Shown here in pieces: positions 1 to 10,908 of a stretch of 64,000 nucleotides of DNA; the stretch's first letter is position 1, and every line of letters begins with the position of its first letter. The notes under the pieces were generated by a model. That model saw only the letters and a list, made by a program, of their open reading frames with translations, was not told the DNA's origin and searched no databases. This DNA comes from Plazaster borealis (lineage: Eukaryota; Echinodermata; Asteroidea; Forcipulatida; Labidiasteridae), in contig CM037461.1 in NCBI GenBank assembly GCA_021014325.1, positions 1,265,501 through 1,329,500 of the forward strand, in the 5' to 3' direction. A program made the position numbers and the translations under genes.

Positions 1-345
1 CAACAAAAGCTATGGTTTGGGTTACATTTTATTTTAGACCTGGGCAATGCGTGATGCAACTTTAAGCTAAACGACGTTATATTCAACTAGATTCAATAGT
101 TCGCAAAGTATACTCAATATTAATGTAATTATATTTATAAATAAGTTCTTGAATTGTAAGTGCACAACCGGCACCATTTTATCTCGAGAAAATAAATAAA
201 ACACATGCACCCTCAAAAAGACGCTTTTTAAATCGTTATTTTGTTTGTCTCTTGTCAAAAATGTATGCGGTTCGCGATATATTTTTAGACGATTTGGTGA
301 AAGGCAACAAGTCTGGAAAGGAAAGAGAGTATCTAAGTGTAGCCC

Positions 346-497
346 GCGTACACCTTGAAGACTCCAGGGTTACAATTGACCAAATGTCTTGGTTATTTTG
401 ACACAAATTCCGGGTCATACTGACCCCAAAATAGGTCAGTCCCTTTCGGACCTGGAATCCGGGTCAATTATGATCCGGGAGTTTTTAGAGTGTTACG
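346..497. repeat. Inverted-repeat element built from GGGTC/GACCC modules
   Basis: The block ends in cccgggagtttttagagtgt and begins with an imperfect inverted match (cacettgaag/actcc type end). Its interior is short alternating GGGTCA and TGACCC modules. Similar blocks lie at 24,745-24,856, 25,585-25,800 and 25,899-26,345. No coding potential is seen. Confidence 0.5.
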
Positions 498-736
498 GTT
501 AGACACCTGCTATGGAATAAAGGGTCGTTGGTTCGATTTCCACCCAGCTATGACATTTCCCCCATACTCGTTGTAAATCGTTGTGAAAAACATCTAATTC
601 ACATACAAAGTTTAAAAAGACGAGGTTTTTCATGTCTTTGTTTAAAACAAGTCTTGCGCTGCCAGCGTCCCAGCAGTGGCGGCGCGGCGTGCAGCACTTG
701 CGCACATGGATTGGTCTGTTTAGGTGAACGAGCACA

Positions 737-804
737 ATGGCCGTACTAGCTCTCACATTCATCTCTTTGCTATTATGTTTGGCTGATGGTAACTGTCGCC
801 ACAG
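737..804 (+). CDS. Possible first coding exon encoding a signal peptide
   Basis: An ATG with A at -3 and G at +4 opens 22 codons beginning MAVLALTFISLLLCLADG, a convincing hydrophobic signal-peptide core with a small-residue cleavage region. It ends at a consensus donor (CACAG|GTAAGC) in phase 2. No phase-matched second exon was found, and phase 2 does not fit the phase-1 acceptor at 19,312. The same block recurs near 26,694 and 27,578, where a 1-nt deletion shifts the frame and gives an early TAA. It could be a real exon 1 of an unrecognised secreted-protein gene or a relic spread by duplication. Confidence 0.25.
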
Positions 805-1114
805 GTAAGCCACGGTTTATTATTCATACCTTAACTGCATCAAATGTCCTTTCAATTTTACATTATTTATTTCTATCATTCTAGTTACTCTTCCCAGGGA
901 AAGATAAAACCAATGGCTGCAACCAACCGCATGAACAAGTCAATACCAATCCAATAATTTAGAATATAGATGGACTTTAAAGAGGCACTCCGAGATCAAT
1001 ATCAGTTTTGTGATTCACTCAAATCCCAATAGGAAGAGTCCTTATGAAACTATATGGCCGATTAAGCTGAACCTTTCACAGGTTTGTTATATCATGTATA
1101 TGTTGGATCCCACA

Positions 1115-1275
1115 AAGTGTGGATGGCGTAGTGGTATCTTTCCTCGCCTTCCACCTCTAGGACGCCGGGGGCACTATGTGGATTGGGTTTTCAGTCCCTA
1201 CTTGACTGCGTGGATTTTTCCCTGGAATAGACATCTGGAGTTTTGCTCCCACATCCAAAACTGAAACTTCCTTCT
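1115..1275 (+). repeat. tRNA-like SINE fragment, second family
   Basis: It has a tRNA-like head (ggatggcgtagtggtatc) and the tail phrase attgggttttcagtcccta followed by cccacatc and aaaactgaaac. Compared with the copies at 27,070-27,230 and 27,954-28,114 it has lost part of the B-box region. A related tail lies at 8,885-9,035. Confidence 0.55.
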
Positions 1276-1564
1276 TTTTCTTCTCTCCATTGGGTTATTG
1301 GCTAGTACAGTGATTAAGTTCGCTTTTCTGAGAGTCCTCGGCTTCACAACCAGAATTAATAAATGAAATGAAATGATGCCGGTCTTTGATATTTACAAGT
1401 GTTGATCACACCACTTGTTCACTCATAACAACATAATATCGTATTTACTGAAAAAGATTTTGTTTCGGGTCTTTCAAAATCAGGTCCCATTCGGCATGAA
1501 ATTCCGAACCTTCTCTTGCTTAGACGTGACAGTTACGAGTCTCGGAAAACGTCTTACATAAAGA

Positions 1565-2525
1565 GATTATATACGTTTTGTAATTGGAACCCACCGTTTG
1601 ATTCAATCCTATATAAATGTAGATTTATACCATAAAACTAAGGTTTGAAAAATTAATTTCAAAAGGTGGTAGCGTTTTTGAGATATTGCCGATAATCTGG
1701 AGCGGTAATGTCCACGCAGGAAGAATAATCTGCAATTGGAATACACGATATGAGATACGTTACTGTCAGTAACGCTTGTGTTAAACAATTGCTGAGAGCA
1801 TTAACATTTTCCAGAATTTTGTAAAAAAATAACCTTTAAAGGCCCTGTACACTATTGGTAAGATCGAAAAACACAATGTTCCCAGATTCACACATAACTT
1901 ACATGATTTAAAGTGAGTAAGGGTAGAAAGGGTTCCTTAAAATACTTCTGTCTAAAATGCTATCGTTTCCGATAAATGAGTAAAACAATAGTTTTTATCA
2001 CGCGCGTTAATTTGAAGAAAAAAAACCCACAGAAAACACGTAAGGTCTCTTTTCACTGTTTTCTCGTGATCTCGATGACCAATTGAGCTCAAACTTTCAC
2101 AGGTGTGTTTATGCATATTATGTTGAATCAGACAAAATGTGGACACTGATTTTGAGCTGTTACAAAAAATGTACAATACATTTAACTGACCCAGGTTTAT
2201 TAAAATATCCGTACTGTAGGAAACAGTATAATGCATTTTAGGAAACGTTTCACTTCGAAATAATGTAATTTTTATCCACCAAAATTTTAATCTGAGAAAA
2301 CTTAATACTGCCAAAACGTTTTTCTCTGACTGTGTATTCGTATTACGGATTATTCTTCCTGCGTTGACATATTAAACTATCGCTCTGCATTTTCGGCGAT
2401 ATCTAAAAAACGCGAACACCTTTTGAAAAAAAAAAACTGTCACAGGTTAGTTTTATTGTATAAATCTTCATTTATATAGGATTAAAACAATCGAACGGTT
2501 TTAAAACCCAAAGGTATACTTTCCC
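1565..2525. mobile_element. TTAA-type inverted-repeat element, degraded and interrupted
   Basis: It carries the family signature (ggtggtag, gagatattgccg, ctggagcgg, gtccacgcaggaagaataat) seen also at 9,365-10,112, 10,522-10,904, 24,238-24,628 and 33,420-33,755. The right end reads aaaggtatactttccctt like its relatives. A second TTAA element (1,840-2,181) sits inside it. Confidence 0.6.
1840..2181. mobile_element. Short TTAA-flanked MITE (piggyBac-like), copy 1
   Basis: It starts aggccctgtacactattggtaa and ends with the inverted equivalent gtgtacaat-type sequence, with TTAA on each side (1,836-1,839 and 2,182-2,185). Length is about 342 bp. No transposase is encoded. TTAA targets are typical of piggyBac and a few other superfamilies, so the assignment is inference. 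Confidence 0.7.
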
Positions 2526-3123
2526 TTAACTCCCATGAACTCCACTGAAAGCATCTTAATCCTCATTATTAAATCTTTCCTGCACTGTTCCTGTACAACA
2601 AACAAGGACTAAGTTAAATATTGTTATAAACAAAAGGTACCAATATCAGAATAATCTAGCGAAATGTTAAGTCCAAAACTTTAGGAAAACCCATCGTCAA
2701 GCTCTATTAAGAATGCATTTTATTCACTTATAGAAAGTGGCGAGAAGGTATACTTCGCCACAATACCATTCACAACAACGTTCCATAGCCAGCTAAAGAC
2801 GACGCTCACAACCAGTCTGTTCTGTGTGCACTCAGAGTTGTTTGTACGCGTGCGCCCTAATTGTTATTAGCTACGTCATCGTCAAACTGACACATGCGCA
2901 GTGGTTTGCTACCTGTTTCGGTAGCGGCGGATGAGAGTTTTCCAAGACCTTCTCTTGGAGCGGTTCGTGTGTTGAGAGCGGATTGTGGATATGATAGCGC
3001 CCTCTCGTGGGAATTTATTTTTACAAAACAACAAGAGAAGGTCTTTTACCAAGACTACGGCTGTAGTAGAGTCGATGCTCAGATGACCGCGCTCGTATTT
3101 CAAGCTCATGCTTTCCCCACAAT
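2526..3123. other. No gene seen
   Basis: Short reading frames only, with no splice-consistent coding or recognised domain. GC content rises near 2,880-3,120. I see no structured repeat beyond isolated family fragments. Confidence 0.5.
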
Positions 3124-4419
3124 GGGTGCGTTCGATTAGCTTACATGTGTAAGTAAAACTTACACGAGAGCGTTCGATTAGCCATCACGTGATACTCGTG
3201 TCTGCCCTCGGTGTCAGCCACCACAGCCCCAGCTCGCGAGCGGGTCTCTGGTTAGACTTGATTCAAGTCCCGTTCTCGTGCGAGAGGTCCCCAAGCATAT
3301 CGCGCCAACTAGCAAACAAGCCGTACAGTGCGCGCTCGCCGTCAAAATGTGGTCCCGAGAATGGGACTTGACGAGGTCGTTTCTTACACTGCACGTTGTT
3401 ATTGGAAAATCTCCCCAAATGGGGAGATGAACAAAACCAATGGGAGCGTGGAAGCGCTGCCCCGCCGGTAAAATATTCATTACACTCTGTGACATCACAG
3501 TGCAAGACATTGTAAGTGCACGCGTCTAAACGCGGTGACACGTGGGGGCGGGCAAACTCATCAGCAGGCAAGTGGGTGTCGGTACCAAAGTCGTTGAATT
3601 GCACTTCCCAAAGTTCACATTTTGCAAACAAAACCGACCCAAATGTATGTTACAACGTATTAACTTAAATTTTAATGAACACTCAGTGCTTTCTTTTTAT
3701 AATTAATTGGTTATTCAAAAATGTATTTCAATCCTCATCTTAGTACTTAACCCCCACAAATAACAAATGAACGAGTCTTCTTTTTGAATGCGTTTGATTG
3801 GACAACACGTATAACGCAGCAAGTTTACATATTCATAAGTGAATACATTTACATATCAGGCGACTGCGGCATCGTCAAGTCCCTGTCCCGCGTGCGGAAC
3901 AGGTTGGGGAATGCAGACCATCACAAAACAATAGTTTTCTGGCGATGGCACGGGATTGGGACTTGAGTCAAGTCTAGTCTCTGGTGGATGCCCGGTGTAA
4001 TGACGTAGTTTCCGGCTGCAGGCGTGTCATACAAAGATGGCGGGGGACAAGTTGAATTCGACGCGAGTACAAAAACTACCAATTAATACACATATTTATC
4101 GTCTATGAACGATTATGGCAAATTGAAAGGAATAAATGTGTTTCCCGAAAAACAAACAGTTGGTGAGTATGTACAAAATGAATGATATAATTAAATTGTG
4201 TCGTCACGGAAATCTACATTATTTTCCAATTGAGCAGACGACGGAAATGACAGAACTGTCTGTTTACACTTGTTCAAGTCGCGCTGCTATGCAACAACCT
4301 TTGACCTTAATTTTCCCAGAGTGCCAATCGAAAACGCTGTAGCGTTCGATTAGCCTCGTTTCGTGGCTACCACGAGTGTAAATTCCCGCTACACACGGGG
4401 AAGCTAATCGAACGCACCC
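3124..4419. mobile_element. TIR element with a nested insertion
   Basis: The ends are inverted copies of gggtgcgttcgattagctt (left at 3,124, right ending 4,419), and the gcgttcgattagc motif repeats subterminally near 3,169 and 4,341. Removing the nested 724-bp element (3,253-3,976) and one 9-bp duplication leaves about 560 bp. No transposase frame is visible and no clear target duplication was found. Confidence 0.65.
3253..3976. mobile_element. 724-bp TIR element with 9-bp target duplication, long form
   Basis: It is bounded by inverted TAGACTTGA and TCAAGTCTA and flanked by an exact 9-bp duplication GTCTCTGGT (3,244-3,252 and 3,977-3,985). Both ends match the 210-bp element at 25,984-26,193, which lacks the central roughly 510 bp. 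A 9-bp duplication is typical of Mutator-like elements. No transposase frame is apparent, so superfamily assignment is inference. Confidence 0.8.
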
Positions 4420-5121
4420 TATATTACACACTGTGTAGTCGTCGCAGTGTCCAGTGCATGCAGAGTACGCTATATAGCTAGCTGCATTGAACTTGTTACG
4501 CTACGTGTACAACATTATTTATGAATTATTCATGACCCAAGAAAAACGCGACCTCTGATTGGCTCCCCTGGAAGGTCGGGGGAGATTTGCAGAAAAACAA
4601 AGAAAAAGTTAAGACCAGTCGTTGCAAATGTCCAAGTGGGATCAAAAATTACAAAAGCGCCCTCTATGTTTATTCATTACAAAACGTGTGCAGTGTGCGG
4701 TGCCAGTGTACATGTACATGTACATGTAGGCCTACATATATCTGAACAAAATTATGCTTACAAGAACAGGGTTACCAGCCAAAATACGACGTCACATGTA
4801 CAATTTGTGAATGGTATCCTGCTCATTTTCTGCCAAGCAGAAAATTGTTAAGCACTATTTTTTCAGATGCTTCCGTACGAAATCTGCTGAAGAGCCCATA
4901 GGCCGTAGACAAACCGCTGTCGGGTTTCACAAGTCGTTTTAACATTATATTTATACACAATTATATAAAAGACTCAGAGCAATTTGTTATAAATACAATT
5001 TAAAGTTATATATATAATACAATCAGTCCTAAAAAAATTGTTTACATTCAAATTAAATTCGCCGTATTTTTGACCGCTTCAATTAAAACTTGTGACGACG
5101 ACGAAAGAACAAACAACACGT
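4420..5121. other. Upstream region of gene 1, no gene seen
   Basis: It contains a short alternating gtacatgtacat tract near 4,705-4,730 and an AT-rich stretch (4,890-5,060) resembling sequence at 46,385-46,510. No coding exon is supported. Confidence 0.5.
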
Positions 5122-5129
5122 TATATAAA
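5122..5129 (+). promoter_or_regulatory. Candidate TATA box of gene 1
   Basis: TATATAAA lies about 255 bp upstream of the gene 1 start codon and is followed by a G-rich triplet, the usual arrangement of a TATA promoter. Transcription would start near 5,150-5,160, giving a 5' UTR of roughly 230 nt. Confidence 0.5.
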
Positions 5130-5132
5130 GGG

Positions 5133-5300
5133 AGGCAGAAACCGTTTGTAGCTAATGGTATTTTTGTGTGTGTGTTACGTACACATGAGTGACAGAAACC
5201 GTTCGTAGCAAATGGTAGTATGGTGGTGTGTTACGTACACTTCAGTGACAGTAGCAAATGGTAGTTTCTTGTTGTTGTTGTTACGTACACTTAAGTGAAT
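5133..5300 (+). repeat. Three tandem TACGTA-bearing repeats in the presumed 5' UTR
   Basis: Three degenerate units of about 60 bp each carry agcaaatggta (or agctaatggta) followed by gttacgtacac and an a/t-agtga motif. The palindrome TACGTA is kept in all three while the spacer varies. They lie between the TATA box and the gene 1 ATG, so they could act in DNA (factor binding) or RNA. Confidence 0.7.
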
Positions 5301-5383
5301 TTCACCACGGTTAAATAACATATTGATATTATCTGTGGCTTGACTCGTGGTTGCTGTTACTTATTGCTGGAACTTCAATCGAA

Positions 5384-5447
5384 ATGGACGTCTTGTTTGG
5401 AATTCTCCTCTTTTTCTGCACGTTTCTACTAATACAGAACGCTGAAG
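5384..5447 (+). CDS. Gene 1 exon 1: signal peptide of a secreted LamG-domain protein
   Basis: The ATG has G at -3 and G at +4 and opens 21 codons plus one base. The product is MDVLFGILLFF followed by a further hydrophobic run ending in QNAE, a textbook signal peptide. The exon stops at GAAG|GTAAGG, a consensus donor in phase 1. The next phase-1 acceptor with coding sequence is at 19,312, and joining gives cleavage around Ala-Glu-Gly before a Cys-containing N-terminus. The intervening intron would be about 13.9 kb; an additional exon inside it cannot be excluded. Confidence 0.65.
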
Positions 5448-5601
5448 GTAAGGTGACATTTATTTATTTGTTTTAGTTTACTGTGAACCTTTTAATTATT
5501 TTTATTATTAGTTAGTTTGTTTCAATTCTTTAAACAAGTTAAATATCATTTGTGACAGGGAAGTAATATTGCTTTGGTTTTACCCTTACACCTATTTGTG
5601 A

Positions 5602-5602
5602 T

Positions 5603-5686
<84 letters not shown>

Positions 5687-5697
5687 TAATAATAATA
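5602..5697. repeat. (TAA)n microsatellite
   Basis: Almost uninterrupted TAA/ATA triplets. The apparent poly-Ile and poly-Tyr reading frames on the other strand are artefacts of this triplet repeat. Confidence 0.97.
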
Positions 5698-5959
5698 ATG
5701 GGGTACCAAGACCTGGCCAGGGAGCTTCGTAAGATTTGGCAGGTAAATATAAAAGTAGTCCCTGTGGTGGTTGGAGCACTTGGCACCATTCCCAAAGCAC
5801 TGGGGAAATATCTAGATGAAATAGGGACAAATGTGGGGGTAGATCTGTTATTACAGAAGGCGTATAGGGGGTAGGGGGTAGTTGAGAGACGTAGCTCGAC
5901 TCGAGGAGTTACCGGCACGAAGGAAAATGTGATCGTTCTTTGGCATGCTGTGATAAAAT

Positions 5960-6260
5960 GAAATAATAATAATTACATATAGGAAGCGCTTAACACTGGT
6001 TTTTCTAAGCGCATTGAGCTCAAATTACAAAGAGATAAGTCTTAAATAGAGATTTGAATGAGTCAGTATATATAGAGGTAGCTTGACGGATATTGAGAGG
6101 GAGATTTTTCCATAGTGACGGTGCGGCTGAGGTGAAAGCTCGTAGACCACAGCGAATGTAGGTACGTGGACCAGTTTGCTAGTTGATATTGCGAGCTGCA
6201 TGACTACCGTAAATTGAAGGAATGCATTGGAAGTTGCTGAGAAAGCATTGTGTACTCTGT
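5960..6260. repeat. SINE/LINE-tail-like dispersed repeat
   Basis: It starts at an AAT run and contains aagcgcttaacactgg and aagcgcattgagctc, the tail wording of SINEs in this window (compare 9,080-9,180). The rest is unrecognised and has no intact frame. Confidence 0.4.
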
Positions 6261-6619
6261 CCAATCCAAGTCAGTCGGGAAAAGTCTCCCAAATAATTAG
6301 GTTGGATTTGACACTAAATCCACCACATTCTAGAAAGATCTTTCATTTCATTTCATGTATTAATTTCACAGGATACAAAAGTACAATGATAAAAACAATC
6401 AGGAAAACATAAACTGACCAACAGTTAAACATTCATTCAAATATTCATGCACTGATTGCACTGATTGGTGAATCCAAACTTAAAAATACATGGTAATAAA
6501 ACACAATACAAAGACAAATGTGTTTTGTTGTATTATAATATTAACGGTATGATTAGGGGTGTCATCCGGAGAAGGACTGGCCTTCTGTGGTAGGAGCACC
6601 CAGAACGGCCGTCAACAAT

Positions 6620-7835
6620 TAAATAACATGTTACATTAACAATTGTTCAACAAGTTACTTTAATGTTATATCTTAACGTTGATTCAACGTTAATTTGCTC
6701 ATTGATATCATGTTAATCAACGTTAGCAAGTGAATGTTGGAATAATGTAACATTAACAATTGTTCAACTAGCTACTTAAATGTTATATCTTAACGTTGAT
6801 TCAACGTTAATTTGCTCATTGACAACATGTTAATCAACGTTAGCAAGTGACGTTGAAATATTGTTTTATTAACAATTGTTCAACTAGTTACTTTAATGTT
6901 ATACCTCAACGTTGATTGAACGTTAATTTGATCATTTATATCATGTTAACCAACGTTGGCAAGTGAACGTTGAAATATTATTTCATTAACAATTGTTCAA
7001 CTAGTTACCTAAATGTTATATCTTAACGTTGATTCAACGTTAATTTGCTCATTGACAACATGTTAATCAACGTTAGCAAGTGACGTTGAAATATTGTTTT
7101 ATTAACAATTGTTCAACTAGTTACTTAAATGTTATATCTTAACGTTGATTCAATGTTAATTTGGTCATTTATATCATGTTAATCAACGTTGGCAAGTGAA
7201 CGTTGAAATATTATTTCATTAATAATTGTTCAACTAGTTACTTTAAAGTTATATCTCAACGTTGATTCAACGTTAATTTGATTATTGATATCATATTAAA
7301 CAATGTTAGCAAGTGAACGTTGAAGTATTATTTCATTAACAATTGTTCAACTAGTTACTTAAATGTTATATCTTAACGTTGATTCAACGTTTATTTGTTC
7401 ATTTATAACATGGTCATTAACGTTAGCAAGTGAACGTTGAAATATTGTTACATTAACAATTGTTCAACTAGTTACTTAAATGTTATACCTTAACGTTGAT
7501 TCAACGATAATTTGCTCATTTATAACCTGTTAATTAACGTTAGCAAGTGAACGTTGAAATATTGTTACTTTAACAAATGTTCAACCAGTTACTTAAATGT
7601 TATAACTTAACGTTGATTCAACGATAATTTGCACATTGATAACATGTTAATCAACGTTAGCAAGTGAACGTTGAAATAGTGTTACATTAACACTTGTTCA
7701 ACTAGTTACTTAAATGTTATATCTTAACGTTGATTCAACGTTAATTTGCTCATTGAAAACATGTTAATCAACGTTAGCAAGAGAACTTTGAAATATTGTT
7801 AGTTTAACACTTGTTAAACTAGTTATACTTCCACG
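6620..7835. repeat. 117-bp satellite, about 10 copies
   Basis: The unit has a period of 116-117 bp (ttaacaattgttcaac at 6,636, 6,753, 6,869 and 6,986, continuing to about 7,830). Each unit carries dyads: aacgttgattcaacgtt, ttaacaattgtt, and repeated AACGTT. Copies differ by a few substitutions, and the last is degenerate. It lies in gene 1 intron 1. Confidence 0.95.
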
Positions 7836-9297
7836 TTACATGTAACCGATGATCCAACAATGATATACTACGCTCTATCAACTTAAAGGAACGTTACAGA
7901 ACTGGTAATTAAAACATTCTTTAAGATCACAGATTTACATAAAACTTACACGGTCTAATGATGATGATAGTAGAAAACATCCCTAGAAATATTTCTGTCT
8001 GAAATTCCATATTTGTTGAGAAATCAATAAAACTAATTTCCGATTGGAGTTTGTCGCTCATGAGCGTTTTATTCATGCATTGTATAACACATGCAAATGT
8101 GTAATCGGTTTTTCACTATTTTCTCGTGACCCATATGGCCGATCAATCTCAACTTTCTACAGGTTTGTCAGTTTATGTATATGGTGGATTATATAAAGTG
8201 TCTAACTGTTTTGTTAGCAAAAACCAATTCTGTAATGTTCCTTTAAGCATATAAGAAATTAGTTTATTTTTATGCATTATCCATCAGTAAACTTTTAGTA
8301 TCAAGAAACCACAAGGAAAACTGACTGGGTAATTGTTCAAATAATTTTGGGTTGAACCATAGAGAAAGGATGGTTGAACAAATGAACATTTACAAGAGTG
8401 AAACATAGAGATTAACGTGCCGGCAAATAATTGTTGATCGTCCCCGCCCGACCCTACGAAACCCCTGGACCCCATTTATTTTTATTTTCATAAAAAACGG
8501 TCTTTTCAATGATCTTCTCAGTCAAATTTGGCTCCCAGATTTTTCAGCTGATATTATTTTCTAAATCAATAGTTTGGAAAAGATGTTTGAAGAAAAGTTA
8601 TTCATGTTGGCAAAAACAAAAACAATTCTTCAAATATTTACTAAAGGCGACACTGCGTTTTAGTTTTTTGAAAATGTTTACAGAAAATGTCATCTAGGAG
8701 TTAAATGGGTTTAACAAAACAATTAAAAACATCAAAATCACACAAACCCTCTGTTTTATAGTGATTGCGATGATTTCTTTATTCTTTATTCAATATTTTG
8801 CCTTGTCAACAAAACAAAACAAACCCCCAAAACGACCTTCCACCCCACCCCCCCTACTAAAAGGACAATCAACAATAATATTTTTATGTGGCCTAATGTT
8901 GGTGGTATCTCCGATTCGAATCCCCGCTCATCAGACCAGAGCCTTACAGGTGGCTTTGGGTTTTCAGTCCCTACATGATTTCGTGGGTTTTTCCCCTTTT
9001 GGCGTTTTCCTCCCACATCTAAAACTTAAACATTGTTCTCGTTTCCTATTCATCACTGTTATTGGCGCTAATGTGCTTTTGGATAATAATAACCAGTTGT
9101 TATAAAGCGCTTTTCACTCCCGACGGGCGTCTCAAAGCGCTTCCAACATTATTACCCCTGGTCACTGGGCTAAATGTAGGGTGTAATGTGGATGTGTATA
9201 ATAAATGAATAAAAATGAACAACCTTGTCTGAGTCCTCTAAAATGCACTTATTGATTATAATAATATGACCAACAGGGTTACTGTGTATAAGCTCTA
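7836..9297. other. Intronic sequence with SINE-tail fragments, no exon seen
   Basis: It contains a tail fragment of the second SINE family (8,885-9,035) and a fragment carrying gcgcttttcactcccgac and ggtcactggg (9,080-9,200). The frame from 8,761 is low-complexity and lies across SINE sequence, so I do not call it coding. Confidence 0.5.
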
Positions 9298-9364
9298 ACG
9301 TACTTGACGCGGGTAAGAGGAATATTCATTTTATAAATCAACGCAAAGATATAGTCAAAGTTAA

Positions 9365-10112
9365 AGGGAAGGTATACGTTTGGTAATCATTCTTAAAATT
9401 AATGGCAACAAAAACCTACTTGGTTAAAGGGTGTGCAACAATGGTAATTGCAAAAGACCTGTGTCCAAACTCGATGTGACCCAACATATACATGAAATAA
9501 CAAACCTGTGAAAGTTTAAGCCAAATCGGTTTTCGGAGTCATGAAAAAACAGTGAAAAAACCCATATGTGTTTTAACTTTTTTTCAAACATCGGAATTTA
9601 TCCTGCAGGATAAATACTATTATTTTACTCATTTCGTAAAAACTATGGCATTTCAAGCAAAACTATTTCAATGGAAGTTTTCTACCATGACCATCTTTAT
9701 ACCATTTGAGTTATGTGCAAATCTGTGAGCATTTATATTTTCATTCTTACCAATGTTGTACACACCCTTTAACGGTACAGCAGCTTTCGATAGTTTAAAG
9801 CATTTTGAGAATCATTTCATATCAAAGTAATGTGGTTATGGAAAAAGATATTAGTTGTATCCCAACAAATTTGAATCTGAGAAACGTTATCTGTCCAGAT
9901 ACGTTTCTCAGATTGTGTATTCCAGTTACGGATTATTCTTCCTGCGTGGACATAACCGCTCTGGATTTTTAGTTTTAGCAATATCTCAAAAAAAAAAAAA
10001 CACGACCTTTTTGAAATGAAATTTTCACATGTTAGTTTTTATTTTATATCTACATTTATATATAGGATTAAGACAATCGAACGGTTCCAAAAACCAAAGG
10101 TATACTTTCCCT
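9365..10112. mobile_element. TTAA-type element, carrying a nested copy
   Basis: It begins agggaaggtatacgtttggtaat after TTAA (9,361-9,364) and ends aaaggtatactttccct before TTAA (10,113-10,116). Removing the nested 341-bp insertion plus one TTAA leaves about 403 bp. It contains the signature gtccacgca-type core near 9,935-9,960. Confidence 0.75.
9428..9768. mobile_element. TTAA MITE nested inside another TTAA element
   Basis: It is flanked by TTAA (9,424-9,427; 9,769-9,772) with ends agggtgtgcaacaatggtaa and taccaatgttgtacacaccct. The tandem copy shows the empty site: cttggttaaaggttcagcag near 10,577. This is direct evidence of insertion after the cluster duplicated. Confidence 0.8.
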
Positions 10113-10116
10113 TTAA

Positions 10117-10451
10117 AGGTTTTGTACACTTTTGGTAACAGCTCAAAATCAGTGTCCACATTTTGTGTGATTCAACATATGCATGAACAAATAAACCTGT
10201 GAAAGTTTGAGCTCAATTGGTCATCGAGGTCACGAGAAAATAGTGAAAAGAGACCTTATGTGTTTTCTGTTTTTTCAAACTATCACGCGTGATAAAAACT
10301 GTTGTTTTACTCATTTTTCAGAAACGATAGCATTTTAGGCACAAATAATTTAAGGAACCCTTTCTACCATTACTTACTTTAAATCGTGTAAGTTATGTGT
10401 GAATCTGTGAACATTTCTGTTTTACGATCTTACCAATAGTGTACAGGGCCT
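10117..10451. mobile_element. TTAA MITE, 335 bp
   Basis: The ends aggttttgtacacttttggtaa and taccaatagtgtacagggcct are inverted, with TTAA on both sides (10,113-10,116; 10,452-10,455). It is in the opposite orientation to the copy at 24,964-25,299. Confidence 0.8.
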
Positions 10452-10521
10452 TTAACGTACTTAGCGCGGGTAAGAGGAATATTCATTTTATAAATCAAGG
10501 AAAAGATATAGTCAAAGTTAA

Positions 10522-10904
10522 AGGGAAGGTATATGTTTGGTAATCATTCTTAAACTTAAAGACAACAAAAACCTACTTGGTTAAAGGTTCAGCAGCTTTC
10601 GATAGTATAAAGCATTTTGAGAATCATTTCACATCAAAGTAATGTGGTTATGGAAACAAATATCAGTTTTTATCCCAACAAATTTGCACCTGACAAACGT
10701 TATCTGTCCAAATACGTTTCTCAGATTGTGTATTCCAATTACTGATTTTTCTTCCTGCGTGGACATAACCGCTCTGGATTGTTTGCAATATCTAAAAAAA
10801 ACTTTGAAATGAAATGTTCACTGCTTAGTTTTATTATATATCTACATTTATATATAGGATTAAGACAATCGAACGGTTCCAAAAACCAAAGGTATACTTT
10901 CCCT
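10522..10904. mobile_element. TTAA-type element, 383 bp
   Basis: Bounded by TTAA (10,518-10,521; 10,905-10,908), it starts agggaaggtatatg and ends ggtatactttccct. It is the uninterrupted tandem counterpart of 9,365-10,112. Confidence 0.8.
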
Positions 10905-10908
10905 TTAA

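Larger units (their letters stand above)
1..1290. repeat. Diverged segmental duplicate of 24.9-28.1 kb
   Basis: Bases 1-1290 align in the same order with 24,900-25,600 and then 26,260-28,118. Shared landmarks are the stretch reading tatggtttggg, the tract with gcaaagtata and tctcgagaaaata, the GC-rich ggcggcgcggcgtgcagcac block, and the SINE-like tail. The downstream copy carries insertions (24,964-25,299 and 25,984-26,193) that are missing here, so this copy serves as an empty-site reference. Confidence 0.8.

Noticed and set aside
2894..3631. Overlapping frames on both strands between 2.9 and 3.6 kb
   Set aside because: They run through transposon termini and a CG-rich patch; no domain, conserved pattern or splice site supports them.
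5546..5918. Poly-Ile and poly-Tyr proteins on the minus strand
   Set aside because: These are translations of the (TAA)n microsatellite.
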